Origin: Hyphomicrobiales bacterium
GTDB taxonomy: Bacteria > Pseudomonadota > Alphaproteobacteria > Rhizobiales > Rhizobiaceae
Direction of reading: 5' to 3'
DNA: 37,056 nucleotides
Assembly (NCBI GenBank): GCA_030456445.1
Contig: JAKDNM010000026.1
Span: 1-37,056, forward strand
The notes under the pieces were generated by a model. The model searched no databases. It was given only the letters and a program-made list of their open reading frames with translations, and was not told where the DNA came from. Shown here piece by piece: positions 23,753 to 31,479 of this stretch. The first letter of the stretch is position 1; each line of letters starts with the position of its first letter. The position numbers were made by a program, and so were the translations under genes.

Positions 23753-25858
23753 ATGACCGAGCCCGTCATACCGTCCGACGAGGCGCAGCAGGGCGCGCCC
23801 GCGACCATCCATGATCCGCTCGCCGAAACCTTTCCGGCGACGCTTGAAGGCCGGGTTCTTTTCGGTATCGCAATCGCCTTCTCGACTTTCCAGCTTTTGA
23901 CGGCGGCGGGCCTGCTCGGCCTGCCGAGCCAGGTCGTCCGCTCCGTCCATGTCGGCTTCCTGATGCTGCTCGTCTTCCCGCTTCTGGCGACGCTCCGTCA
24001 GGCGCACCCGAGCGTGCGTGCCGCCGCCTGGGTGCTGGGCATCATCGGCATGGGGGTCGGTCTCTACCAGTTCATCGAATACGAACCGCTGATCCTGCGC
24101 GCCGGCGAGCCCTTGCCGATCGACACGGTCATCGGCGTCCTGTCGCTGGCGGTCCTCTTTATCGCCACCTATGCGCTGATGGGCCCGGCGCTGCCGATAA
24201 TCTGCGGCATCTTCCTCGCTTATTGCCTGTGGGGGCAATATTTGCCTGCCCCGCTCAACACGCGCGGCTATCCCTTCTGGCAGGTCATCGACCACATGAC
24301 CTTCGGCACGGAGGGCATTTACGGCATTCCGACACTTGTCTCCGCGACCTACATCTTCCTCTTCATCCTGTTCGGTTCCTTCCTGGAACGGGCGGGCATG
24401 ATCCGGCTCTTCACCGACGTCTCGATGGGGCTGGTCGGCCATGCGCGCGGCGGTCCGGCCAAGGTCGCCGTCATCTCGTCGGGCTTCATGGGCATGATTT
24501 CCGGCTCGGGCGTCGCCAATGTGGTCACCGTCGGCCAGTTTACCATCCCGCTGATGAAGCGTTTCGGCTACCGCGCCGCTTTCGCCGGCGGCGTCGAGGC
24601 GACCGCCTCGATGGGCGGACAGATCATGCCGCCCGTCATGGGCGCGGTCGCCTTCATCATGGCCGAGACGCTCGGCATCCCGTACAAGGACGTCGTCGAG
24701 GCGGCGATCATCCCGGCCATCCTCTACTTCGCTTCCGCCTTCTGGGCGGTGCATCTGGAGGCCGGCCGCACGGGGCTTATAGGGCTTCCCCGCAACCAGC
24801 TTCCGTCGCCCATGAACGCACTGAAGGAACGCTGGTATCTCATCTTGCCGCTGGCGGCGCTCGTCTATCTGCTCTTTTCCGGCTTCACGCCGCTCTTTGC
24901 CGGGACGATCGGCTTCGCCATGACGGCGTTGCTGATCCTTGGCGGCTCGGTGGCGCTCGGCCTGCCCAACTACGTGCTGCGGGTCGTCTTCTGGGTATTC
25001 CTCGGGCTGATCGCGGCGAGTTTCTTCAGGTTCGGCATCGGAATCGTCATCGCCGCCGCCGCGGTGCTCGTCGCCGTCAACCTCTTCATCAAGGGCGGCA
25101 TGCAAACGCTGCGCGATTGCCGCGATTCGCTTGCCGAGGGCGCCAAGACGGCGCTCCCGGTCGGCGTCGCCTGCGCCATCGTCGGCATCATCGTCGGCAC
25201 GATGACGCTCACCGGCGTCGCCAACACCTTCGGCGATTATATCGTCTCCATCGGCCGGTCGAGCCTGATCCTGTCACTGATCCTGACGATGATCACCTGC
25301 CTCATCCTCGGCATGGGTATTCCGACTATCCCGAACTACATCATCACCTCGACCATCGCCGGTCCGGCGCTTCTCGCGCTCGGTATCCCGCTTCTGGTCA
25401 GCCACATGTTCGTCTTCTATTTCGGCATCATGGCGGATCTCACTCCGCCGGTGGCGCTGGCCTGCTTCGCGGCCGCGCCCATCGCGCGCGAGAGCGGATT
25501 GAAGATCGCCATGGAGGCGATCAAGGTCGCCGCCGCCGGTTTCGTCATCCCCTTCATGGCGGTCTATACGCCGGCATTGATGCTGCAGCCGGGCGGGGCG
25601 CTCGCCGATTCGATCGGCTTCTATCCGGCCGTCGTCTATATCGTCTTCAAGACGGCACTCGCCATCGCGCTGTGGGGCATCGCGGTGATCGGCTATTTCA
25701 AGACCCATCTTGCCTGGTGGGAACGCATCCTGGCCACGGCCGCCGCGTTCTCGCTGATCGCGGCGGTGCCGATCTCCGACCAGATCGGTTTCGCGCTCGC
25801 TGTCGTGTTCTTTGGCCAACACTGGTACCGGACACGGCAGGCGAGCCAGCCGGCATGA
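23753..25858 (+). CDS. TRAP transporter fused permease (TAXI type, 4TM-12TM)
   Basis: This 701-residue inner-membrane protein fuses the small DctQ-like and large DctM-like TRAP subunits, as is usual for TAXI systems. It has many hydrophobic segments, and the large-subunit motifs include GHARGGPAKVAVISSGFMGMISGSGVANVVTVGQFTIPLM, GGVEATASMGGQIMPPVMGAVAFIMAE, and CLILGMGIPTIPNYI. Transport would be driven by an ion gradient. GGGAGG lies about 7 bp before the ATG. Its stop overlaps the DUF1850 start (ATGA). Confidence 0.95.
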   Translation: MTEPVIPSDEAQQGAPATIHDPLAETFPATLEGRVLFGIAIAFSTFQLLTAAGLLGLPSQVVRSVHVGFLMLLVFPLLATLRQAHPSVRAAAWVLGIIGMGVGLYQFIEYEPLILRAGEPLPIDTVIGVLSLAVLFIATYALMGPALPIICGIFLAYCLWGQYLPAPLNTRGYPFWQVIDHMTFGTEGIYGIPTLVSATYIFLFILFGSFLERAGMIRLFTDVSMGLVGHARGGPAKVAVISSGFMGMISGSGVANVVTVGQFTIPLMKRFGYRAAFAGGVEATASMGGQIMPPVMGAVAFIMAETLGIPYKDVVEAAIIPAILYFASAFWAVHLEAGRTGLIGLPRNQLPSPMNALKERWYLILPLAALVYLLFSGFTPLFAGTIGFAMTALLILGGSVALGLPNYVLRVVFWVFLGLIAASFFRFGIGIVIAAAAVLVAVNLFIKGGMQTLRDCRDSLAEGAKTALPVGVACAIVGIIVGTMTLTGVANTFGDYIVSIGRSSLILSLILTMITCLILGMGIPTIPNYIITSTIAGPALLALGIPLLVSHMFVFYFGIMADLTPPVALACFAAAPIARESGLKIAMEAIKVAAAGFVIPFMAVYTPALMLQPGGALADSIGFYPAVVYIVFKTALAIALWGIAVIGYFKTHLAWWERILATAAAFSLIAAVPISDQIGFALAVVFFGQHWYRTRQASQPA

Positions 25859-26265
25859 GCCTTTGCGTCCTTGCCGGCGGCAAGACGCTTGTGCTTGCCG
25901 CCACGGCCTTCACGCTGTCGTGGACGCATTCGGTGGAAAAGATCCGATGGACGGAGCACTGGCTGGTGACGCCGGCCGGGCTCGTCGTCGACATGGGCCG
26001 CGTCGAAGGCTCGGGCGCCGGCATGGACCCGCCGGAAGGCAGCGTCTTCAGGGATAACGGGTGGGAGTACCGGCCGAAGGTTCCGCCCTTGCCGAAACTT
26101 GTCCTGGCGGCGTCGGGCGCGACCGTCGGCGGGTGGTCGCTCTGTGTCGAGGGCCGGCCCTGCCTTACGCTCGGCGCGAAGGAGGGGCCGCCAATCTCAA
26201 TCGAGCCCTGTCACGACGAGGCCCCAATGGATCACGGCGGAGCGAATCACGAAAAGACGGAGTGA
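25855..26265 (+). CDS. DUF1850 domain protein, TAXI-TRAP accessory
   Basis: This 136-residue protein has the DUF1850 pattern: a hydrophobic start (CVLAGGKTLVLAATAFTLSWTHSVEKIRWTEHW), then LVVDMGRVEGSGAGMDPPEG and a later GGWSLCVEG. The SxxHSVE...EHW core is characteristic. DUF1850 genes commonly follow TAXI-TRAP permeases, and here it overlaps the permease stop by 4 bp. The role is unknown, possibly periplasmic assistance to the transporter. The C-terminal tail is polar and His/Glu-rich. Confidence 0.85.
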   Translation: MSLCVLAGGKTLVLAATAFTLSWTHSVEKIRWTEHWLVTPAGLVVDMGRVEGSGAGMDPPEGSVFRDNGWEYRPKVPPLPKLVLAASGATVGGWSLCVEGRPCLTLGAKEGPPISIEPCHDEAPMDHGGANHEKTE

Positions 26266-26414
26266 AAGGTCGCCCCCGCATCCGGCATCAGGCCGCCGCG
26301 GCGCGCGCAGGCGGGACCCGGTCCGCGCATATAGTGACGCTCCGGACGATAGGTCGGAGCGATGAATTCGCGAAGTGCGGCGCGGCAATGCGTCAGATGT
26401 GTCCAGAATGCCAT
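26247..26414 (-). CDS. Possible 55-residue small protein
   Basis: An ORF of 55 codons starts at ATG 26414 with GGGAG about 8 bp upstream on the minus strand. It encodes a basic peptide beginning MAFWTHLTHCRAALREFIAP. Third-codon positions are mostly G or C, as in real genes here. Its stop overlaps the convergent DUF1850 3' end by 19 bp. No promoter or family is recognised, so this is only a candidate. Confidence 0.3.
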   Translation of the reverse strand: MAFWTHLTHCRAALREFIAPTYRPERHYMRGPGPACARRGGLMPDAGATFHSVFS

Positions 26415-26610
26415 TTTCCGTCTCCCGGTCCTGCCTCGGATGTCCCGTCCGATTGAGGAAGACGATAGCAGGCAAGAATGAATCACCCGTGAACGGCATG
26501 TTAAGAACTTGCATGGATTGCGGCGAATCGACGGCGGATCGGAGGCGCTTTCAAAGCAGCCTCGATCCGGCGCGCCCCAAGGCGCAACAGGCGCCGTTTC
26601 GGGGCCGAAT
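26266..26610. other. 345-bp gap between convergent operons
   Basis: This gap separates the end of the TRAP operon from the 3' end of the ArsR-type gene. It holds the weak small ORF ending at 26247 and a long imperfect hairpin at 26535-26569, whose arms begin CGGATC and end GATCCG with AAAGC/GCTTT near the loop and two single-base bulges. The hairpin has no T-run on either side. It may act as a bidirectional transcription barrier. I see nothing else. Confidence 0.5.
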
Positions 26611-27291
26611 CTATCCGCGCAGCAGCCGCTCGAAATTCTGCTTGCCGGCCGGCGAAAACAGGATGGCGCGGCTTTGCGGATCGCGGCGCGCCCATTTCCG
26701 CTCCATCATCGTTTCGAGCAACGCCGCGCCAAGCGCGCCCGCCAGATGCGAGCGGCGCACGCTCCAGTCAAGACAGGAACGACAGAGCGGGCGCCGCTGC
26801 CCGGAAAGGGAGCCGAGGTCGATCCCGAGCTCATCGAAGAACGCCTGCCCCTTTGGTCCGATTTCGACCGTATCGTCTCGCAACGCCAGAATGCGGCGCG
26901 ACAGGAGGCTGTCATAAAGAGCGACGCCCCTGTCGCCGGCGAGGTGATCGTAGCAGATACGCGCCTCGCGCATGGCCGTGTCACGCGGGCCGGGCCGCGC
27001 CCGCTTCGGACCGACACGCTCCGCGACGCCGGAGATCGTTTCCAGCATCGACGCCACGTGATGGCCCGATAGCGCATAGTAGCGGTGCCGGCCCTGCCGC
27101 TGCAGCGTAAGCAACCCACCCTCGACCAGCTTGGCGAGATGTGAACTGGCTGTCGGCATCGTCACCCCGGCCTCCAGCGCCAGTTCGCTCGCCGTCAGCG
27201 CGCCGCCGTCCATCAGCGCCGTCAGCATGTTGGCGCGCGCGGGGTCGCCGACGAGGCTGGCGACGCGGGCGATGTCCGGTTCTTCGCGCAT
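26611..27291 (-). CDS. ArsR-type winged-helix transcriptional regulator
   Basis: This 226-residue protein has an N-terminal ArsR winged helix (VASLVGDPARANMLTALMDGGALTASELALEAGVTMPTASSHLAKLVEGGLLTLQRQGRHRYYAL, residues 10-75). The C-terminal half contains PLCRSCLDWSVRRSHLAGALGAALLE, a motif of longer ArsR-like repressors. The two cysteines there are candidate ligand or metal residues. It is divergent from the NIPSNAP gene across a 169-bp region and is likely to control it; the inducer is unknown. Confidence 0.9.
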   Translation of the reverse strand: MREEPDIARVASLVGDPARANMLTALMDGGALTASELALEAGVTMPTASSHLAKLVEGGLLTLQRQGRHRYYALSGHHVASMLETISGVAERVGPKRARPGPRDTAMREARICYDHLAGDRGVALYDSLLSRRILALRDDTVEIGPKGQAFFDELGIDLGSLSGQRRPLCRSCLDWSVRRSHLAGALGAALLETMMERKWARRDPQSRAILFSPAGKQNFERLLRG

Positions 27292-27460
27292 GGTTCGATC
27301 CTTATCGAAGCATTGATGTCATGCAAGCTTTATCCTGAGGACATGAAGAGGGGTTCGTACCTTCAGGAGACTGAGCCTCGTCCAACACTTACCCCAGGCG
27401 CGCGGTATAACGCTTCGATCTGCATCGAACTATCTCTGCAACACACGAAAGGAAACGCCG

Positions 27461-27784
27461 ATGATCACCTGCTTTATCCGCTACGAGATCGATCCGTATC
27501 GCAAGGACGCCTTCATCGAATACGCTCGCAACTGGGATCGGGTGATCCCGCGCTGCGGCGCCGACCTGATCGGCTATTTCGCCCCGCATGAAGGTTCCGC
27601 GACGACGGCATACGGCGTCTACAACATCGGTGGCCTCGCTGAATATGAGGCCTATCGCGAGCGCCTTCTCACTGATCCGCTCGGCCAGGAGAACTATCGC
27701 TTTTCGCAAAAGGAAAAATTCATCCGACGCGAGGACCGCATCTTTCTGAAGCCGGTTTCCGCGCCGCATGACACCCTCGGATAA
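27461..27784 (+). CDS. NIPSNAP family protein
   Basis: This 107-residue protein has the alpha-beta dimeric-barrel NIPSNAP pattern: ITCFIRYEIDPYRKDAFIEYARNWDRVIPRCGADLIGYFAPHEGSATTAYGVYNIGGLAEYEAYRERLLTDP. Bacterial members are small and of uncertain function. GAAAGG lies about 9 bp before the ATG. The divergent ArsR-type gene suggests regulated, inducible expression, a pairing I have seen in other proteobacteria. Confidence 0.88.
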   Translation: MITCFIRYEIDPYRKDAFIEYARNWDRVIPRCGADLIGYFAPHEGSATTAYGVYNIGGLAEYEAYRERLLTDPLGQENYRFSQKEKFIRREDRIFLKPVSAPHDTLG

Positions 27785-27965
27785 GCCGGCGGGTTCGATG
27801 TGGCGCTTCCTTCAAACGCCGTCCGTTCACGATCGCGGCCTCGCCTTGAAATATTCGGAACAAGCCGCTTGAGGCGGGCGTTGGGCGCACATGAAAGTGC
27901 AGCCAAGCGAAGGCATCGAGCCTGCGCGCGATCAACCCCGACGGACCAAGAGGAAGGCGACGACA

Positions 27966-28469
27966 ATGGGACTCTTCTCCAAGGACATAAAGACCATGGA
28001 CGACCTCTTCGTGCATCAGTTGCGCGATATCTACTATGCCGAGGCGCAAATCATGAAAGCGCTGCCGAAGATGGTCGACAAGGCCTCCAATACGGATCTG
28101 AAGAACGGCTTTTCCGAGCATCTCGAGCAGACCAAAGGCCATGTCAGGAGGCTGGAAGAGGTCTTCGACATGCTCGATCTCGATGCCGAGGGCGTCGACT
28201 GCCCCGCGATCGACGGCATCCTCGATGAGGCGGATGACGTTTCTGGCGAAGTGGAGGACAAGCGCGTGCTGGACGCGGCGCTGATCGCCGCCGCGCAGGC
28301 GGTGGAGCATTACGAGATGGCGCGCTACGGCACGCTCATCGCCTGGGCCGAGGAGGCGGGCCGGGCCGATTGCGCGAAGCTTCTCAAGCAGACGCTCGAA
28401 GAGGAGCGGGCCGCCGACAGGAAATTGACTGAAATCGCCGAAAGCGAGGTCAACCTCAAGGCCGCTTGA
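27966..28469 (+). CDS. Ferritin-like YciE/DUF892 family protein
   Basis: This 167-residue protein is a four-helix ferritin-like bundle of the YciE/DUF892 type. Helix motifs are visible: DLFVHQLRDIYYAEAQIMKALPKM, LKNGFSEHLEQTKGHVRRLEEVF, AALIAAAQAVEHYEMARYGTLIAWAEEAG and LLKQTLEEERAADRKLTEIAE, with the expected E/H metal residues. Members are linked to general stress responses; metal use and function are not settled. GAGGAAGG lies about 10 bp before ATG 27966. A terminator at 28495-28537 follows. Confidence 0.92.
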   Translation: MGLFSKDIKTMDDLFVHQLRDIYYAEAQIMKALPKMVDKASNTDLKNGFSEHLEQTKGHVRRLEEVFDMLDLDAEGVDCPAIDGILDEADDVSGEVEDKRVLDAALIAAAQAVEHYEMARYGTLIAWAEEAGRADCAKLLKQTLEEERAADRKLTEIAESEVNLKAA

Positions 28470-28494
28470 TCACGGCATCCACTCTCCTTGTTGT

Positions 28495-28537
28495 GAAGGC
28501 AGGTACGGAGCTTCTCCCGTGCCTGCTTTCGTTGTTG
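28495..28537 (+). terminator. Likely terminator after the YciE-type gene
   Basis: A stem of about 12 bp forms between GCAGGTACGGAG (28499-28510) and CTCCCGTGCCTGC (28514-28526), with one wobble pair, one bulged C and a 3-nt loop. TTTCGTTGTT follows. The pairing extends to GAAG/CTTTC outside. It separates the YciE gene from the TetR operon promoter 18 bp downstream. Confidence 0.7.
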
Positions 28538-28554
28538 CTCCGGCGTCACTCATA

Positions 28555-28583
28555 TTGACCGATCGATCGGTCAGAGTTATAAC
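28555..28583 (+). promoter_or_regulatory. TetR operon promoter with embedded 18-bp palindrome
   Basis: TGACCGATCGATCGGTCA (28556-28573) is a perfect 18-bp palindrome. It lies across a strong promoter: TTGACC (28555-28560), exactly 17 bp, TATAAC (28578-28583), each matching consensus at 5 of 6. The ATG of the TetR gene begins 8 bp after the -10 box, so transcription would start on or next to it and the mRNA would be leaderless. No Shine-Dalgarno is present. Autorepression by the TetR protein is inferred from the arrangement. Confidence 0.85.
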
Positions 28584-28590
28584 CCGACGC

Positions 28591-29154
28591 ATGCCTCGCC
28601 GCGACACACGCTCCGCCATCATCGACGCTGCCGTCACCGTTCTCGGCCGCGACGGCCCCGATGCCTTCAGTGCCGCGGCGCTCGCCCGCGAGGTGGGCGT
28701 CAGCAAGGCAACGCTCTTCCACCATTTTCCCTCTATCGGCGAGATACCGACAGCAGCCTTCGAGCGCATGATCGCCGACAGCCTTGCCATCGATATGCCG
28801 CTCGACGCTTCGCTCGCCGACACGATCGAGCTTCTCGGCCACGGCAGCGCCGAGCTGGTGCGCGCGCGGCGGGAATTCTTCAGGGCCTATTTCGTCCTGA
28901 TGGCGCGAGCCATGTTCGACGACAGGCTGCGCATCCAGCTTCAGGCTTCGGGTGATGCGCTCCTTGAACGATTGCGCACCCTTCTCGCGCCCAAGCTGGC
29001 GTCGGGGGAAGATGCAGCGGCGTTCGCGCGATTGATCGCGATCCAGCTCGACGGCTCGGCCATCCATCGCATGGCCTTCGGCAACGACGGCGAGATCGAT
29101 GCGGCGTGGCGGCTTCTGGTCGAACTGGCCCGGCAGAAAGGAAGGACGGAATGA
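28591..29154 (+). CDS. TetR family transcriptional regulator
   Basis: This 187-residue protein has an N-terminal HTH typical of TetR repressors: DTRSAIIDAAVTVLGRDGPDAFSAAALAREVGVSKATLFHHFPS (residues 4-47). The remaining part is an all-helical ligand-binding and dimer domain. The start is ATG 28591, right after its promoter with no ribosome-binding site, so translation is probably leaderless. The stop overlaps the flavin monooxygenase start (ATGA), so repressor and enzyme are co-expressed and translationally coupled. The ligand is probably the monooxygenase substrate or product. Confidence 0.93.
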   Translation: MPRRDTRSAIIDAAVTVLGRDGPDAFSAAALAREVGVSKATLFHHFPSIGEIPTAAFERMIADSLAIDMPLDASLADTIELLGHGSAELVRARREFFRAYFVLMARAMFDDRLRIQLQASGDALLERLRTLLAPKLASGEDAAAFARLIAIQLDGSAIHRMAFGNDGEIDAAWRLLVELARQKGRTE

Positions 29155-30332
29155 AGATCGCCATCAACGGCGCCGGCGTCGCCGGGCCGGCGCTCGCCTA
29201 CTGGCTTCTGCATTACGGTCATGAGCCGGTCCTGATCGAGAGGGCGCCGGCGCTGCGCACGGGCGGCTACGTCATCGATTTCTGGGGCGCCGGCTACGAC
29301 ATCGCCGAAAGGATGGGTATCCTGCCCCGCCTGCTTGACCTCGGCTATCAGGTCGAAGAAGTCCGCTTCGTCGACGCGAATTGCCGCAGATCCGGCGGTT
29401 TCTCGACCGATGTCTTCTCGCGCATGACCGGCGGCCGTTTCACCAGCCTGCAGCGGAGCGATCTGGCCTCCACGATCTATGCCGCGATCGAGGGGAAAGT
29501 GGAGACGCTCTTCGGTGACGGCATCGTCTCGATCGAAGAGGAAGCCGGCGGCGTCCATGTCGGCTTCGGCCATGCGGCTCCACGCGATTTCGACCTCGTC
29601 ATCGGCGCCGACGGGCTGCATTCGCGCGTCCGTTCCCTGACCTTCGGCGAGGAGGCCGGCTTCGAGCGCTTCCTCGGCTACAATGTCGCCGCCTTCGAAC
29701 TGACGGGCTATCGGCCGCGCGACGAACTCGTCTATGTCAGTCACGCGTTGGCTGGGCGACAGGTCTCGCGTTTTTCCAAGCGCGGCGGCCGCACGCTCTT
29801 CATGTTCTGCTACCGGGAGAAGGAGCCAGCGCCAGCCCCGGAAGACGATGCAGGCCGGCGTGAGGCCCTGCGCCGCGAATTCGCCGGCATGAAATGGGAG
29901 GTGCCGGCGATCCTCGAAGCGATGGACGGGGTCGAAAATATCTATTTCGACCGCGTCAGCCAGATCGAGATGCCACGCTGGACGAAGGGGCGGGTGGCGC
30001 TTATCGGCGATGCGGCCGCCTGCGTGTCGCTCCTGGCCGGCGAAGGATGCGGTCTGGCGATGACGGAAGCCTATGTGCTTGCCGGCGAGATCGGCCACGC
30101 CGGCAGCGACCATGCCACCGCCTTCTCCCGCTATGAGGAAAGGATGCGGCCTTTCCTCGCCGACAAGCAGGCGGCGGCCCGCAAATTCGCTTCCTCCTTC
30201 GTGCCGGAGACCGATTTCGGTATCGCCTTCCGCAACTGGATGATGCGGCTGATGGTGATCCCACCGGTCGCAAATTTCCTCGTGGGTGAACTGAACGACA
30301 CTATCGACCTGCCCGACTACGAAGCAGCCTGA
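29151..30332 (+). CDS. FAD-dependent aromatic-type monooxygenase
   Basis: This 393-residue group A flavin monooxygenase has the three family motifs: GxGxxG in IAINGAGVAGPALAYWLL (residues 3-20), DG in DLVIGADGLHSRVR (about residue 160), and GD in GRVALIGDAAACVSLLAGEGCGLAMTEA (about residue 285). It resembles TetX- and PHBH-like hydroxylases; the substrate is unknown but likely a phenolic or polyketide-like compound. It is cotranscribed with the TetR gene in a 4-bp overlap. It is convergent with mbfA, 12 bp away. Detoxification of an effector sensed by the TetR protein is the simplest reading, but not proven. Confidence 0.92.
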   Translation: MKIAINGAGVAGPALAYWLLHYGHEPVLIERAPALRTGGYVIDFWGAGYDIAERMGILPRLLDLGYQVEEVRFVDANCRRSGGFSTDVFSRMTGGRFTSLQRSDLASTIYAAIEGKVETLFGDGIVSIEEEAGGVHVGFGHAAPRDFDLVIGADGLHSRVRSLTFGEEAGFERFLGYNVAAFELTGYRPRDELVYVSHALAGRQVSRFSKRGGRTLFMFCYREKEPAPAPEDDAGRREALRREFAGMKWEVPAILEAMDGVENIYFDRVSQIEMPRWTKGRVALIGDAAACVSLLAGEGCGLAMTEAYVLAGEIGHAGSDHATAFSRYEERMRPFLADKQAAARKFASSFVPETDFGIAFRNWMMRLMVIPPVANFLVGELNDTIDLPDYEAA

Positions 30333-30344
30333 CCGCCAGGTCTC

Positions 30345-31328
30345 TCACGCGTTGCCGATCAGGATGCCGGCCGCGAAGACGAGCGCCCCGCCGAGCACCA
30401 CCTGGAAGGTGGCGCGCAGGAACGGCGTCTCCATGTAACGGTTCTGGATGAAGGCGATCGTCCACAATTCGAAGAACACCACGATTGCGGCGACCGTCGT
30501 CGCCGTCCAGAAGTTCGAAATGAGATAGGGCAGCGTGTGGCCGAGGCCGCCCAGCATCGTCATGATGCCGTTGGCGAGCCCGCGCTTCAGCGGCGAACCC
30601 CGGCCGGACAGCTTGCCGTCGTCATGCGCGGCCTCGGTGAAGCCCATCGATATGCCGGCGCCGACGGAGGCCGAAAGCCCCACCAGGAAGGTCGCCCAGG
30701 TGTTCTGGGTGGCGAAGGCCGCAGCGAAGATCGGGGCCAGCGTCGAGATCGAACCGTCCATGAGCCCGGCCAGCCCCGGCTGCACATAGGTCAGGATGAA
30801 TTGCCTGTGTTCCTGCTGCCGTTCCTCGGCGGCAACGCCTTCCGGCACGTGCTTCGCCCCGAGCCGATGCGCCATCGACACATGTGACTTTTCCGCCGCC
30901 GCCAACTCGCCCAGAAGCTTGCGCGTCAAAGCGTCCGTGGTTCGTTTTGCGGCTTCCAGATAGAAGCGGTAGGCCTGCTCTTCCATGTCTTCCGCCTGGG
31001 CGCGCACATGGTCGATGCCGAGCGGCCGGACCAGCCAGTCAGGCCGGCGTTCATAGTACCCGCGTACGTGTTCGCGCCGGATCAGCGGGATCTTCTCGCC
31101 GAAGCGCCTGCGGTGCGTCTCGATCAGCACATCGCGGTGATGCGCCTCCTCTTCAGCCATATCGTCGAAGACCTTTGCCGATTGCGGGAAATCCTCGCGC
31201 AGCCCGTCGGCGTAGGCGCTGTAGATGCGGCCGTCATCCTCCTCCGAGGAGATGGCAAGCGCCAGGATCTCCTGTTCGCTGAGCGAGGAAAAATCGCGGC
31301 GGCCGAGACCAAAGAAGCGCGAGAGCAT
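30345..31328 (-). CDS. mbfA: Membrane-bound ferritin MbfA (erythrin-VIT1 iron exporter)
   Basis: This 327-residue protein joins an N-terminal rubrerythrin-like di-iron domain (SSEEDDGRIYSAYA, DMAEEEAHHRDVL, DMEEQAYRFYLEA, AAEKSHVSMA) to a C-terminal CCC1/VIT1-like membrane domain (YVQPGLAGLMDGSISTLAPIFAAAFA, then further hydrophobic segments). In Agrobacterium and Bradyrhizobium, MbfA exports iron and is repressed by Irr when iron is scarce. The promoter region here carries a matching iron box. SD AGGGA is 8 bp before the ATG and lies inside the end of the palindrome. All four helix metal motifs are intact. Confidence 0.95.
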   Translation of the reverse strand: MLSRFFGLGRRDFSSLSEQEILALAISSEEDDGRIYSAYADGLREDFPQSAKVFDDMAEEEAHHRDVLIETHRRRFGEKIPLIRREHVRGYYERRPDWLVRPLGIDHVRAQAEDMEEQAYRFYLEAAKRTTDALTRKLLGELAAAEKSHVSMAHRLGAKHVPEGVAAEERQQEHRQFILTYVQPGLAGLMDGSISTLAPIFAAAFATQNTWATFLVGLSASVGAGISMGFTEAAHDDGKLSGRGSPLKRGLANGIMTMLGGLGHTLPYLISNFWTATTVAAIVVFFELWTIAFIQNRYMETPFLRATFQVVLGGALVFAAGILIGNA

Positions 31329-31336
31329 TTTTGAAG

Positions 31337-31386
31337 TCCCTAGTTTAGAATTATTCTAAATTAGGGACCGGGACACCGGCCGTCAA
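31337..31386 (-). promoter_or_regulatory. mbfA promoter with Irr/ICE-type iron box
   Basis: TTTAGAATTATTCTAAA (31344-31360) fits the ICE/Irr-box pattern TTTAGAAnnnTTCTAAA. It sits inside a longer 31-bp near-palindrome (31337-31367) with 14 of 15 base pairs matched. On the minus strand a promoter of TTGACG (31386-31381), 17 bp, TAATTT (31363-31358) places the -10 box on the edge of the iron box. A bound Irr would therefore block the polymerase, which fits known repression of mbfA under low iron. The box is read directly; Irr binding is inferred. Confidence 0.85.
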
Positions 31387-31479
31387 TCGAGACGACGGCT
31401 TTCATAACGACTATCCGATGATAGATATAGGCAAGCCGGCACAGCATCGGTGCGCCGTCCAATGCCTTGGAGGTTCTGC

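Noticed and set aside
23618-25105. 495-codon - strand frame opposite the TRAP permease
   Set aside because: Its translation is highly charged and low complexity, as expected for the antisense of a hydrophobic membrane protein.
24223-25854. Long alternative + frame through the TRAP permease
   Set aside because: Only its last part, from ATG 25855, is a real gene (DUF1850); the rest is an Arg/His-rich shadow of the permease frame.
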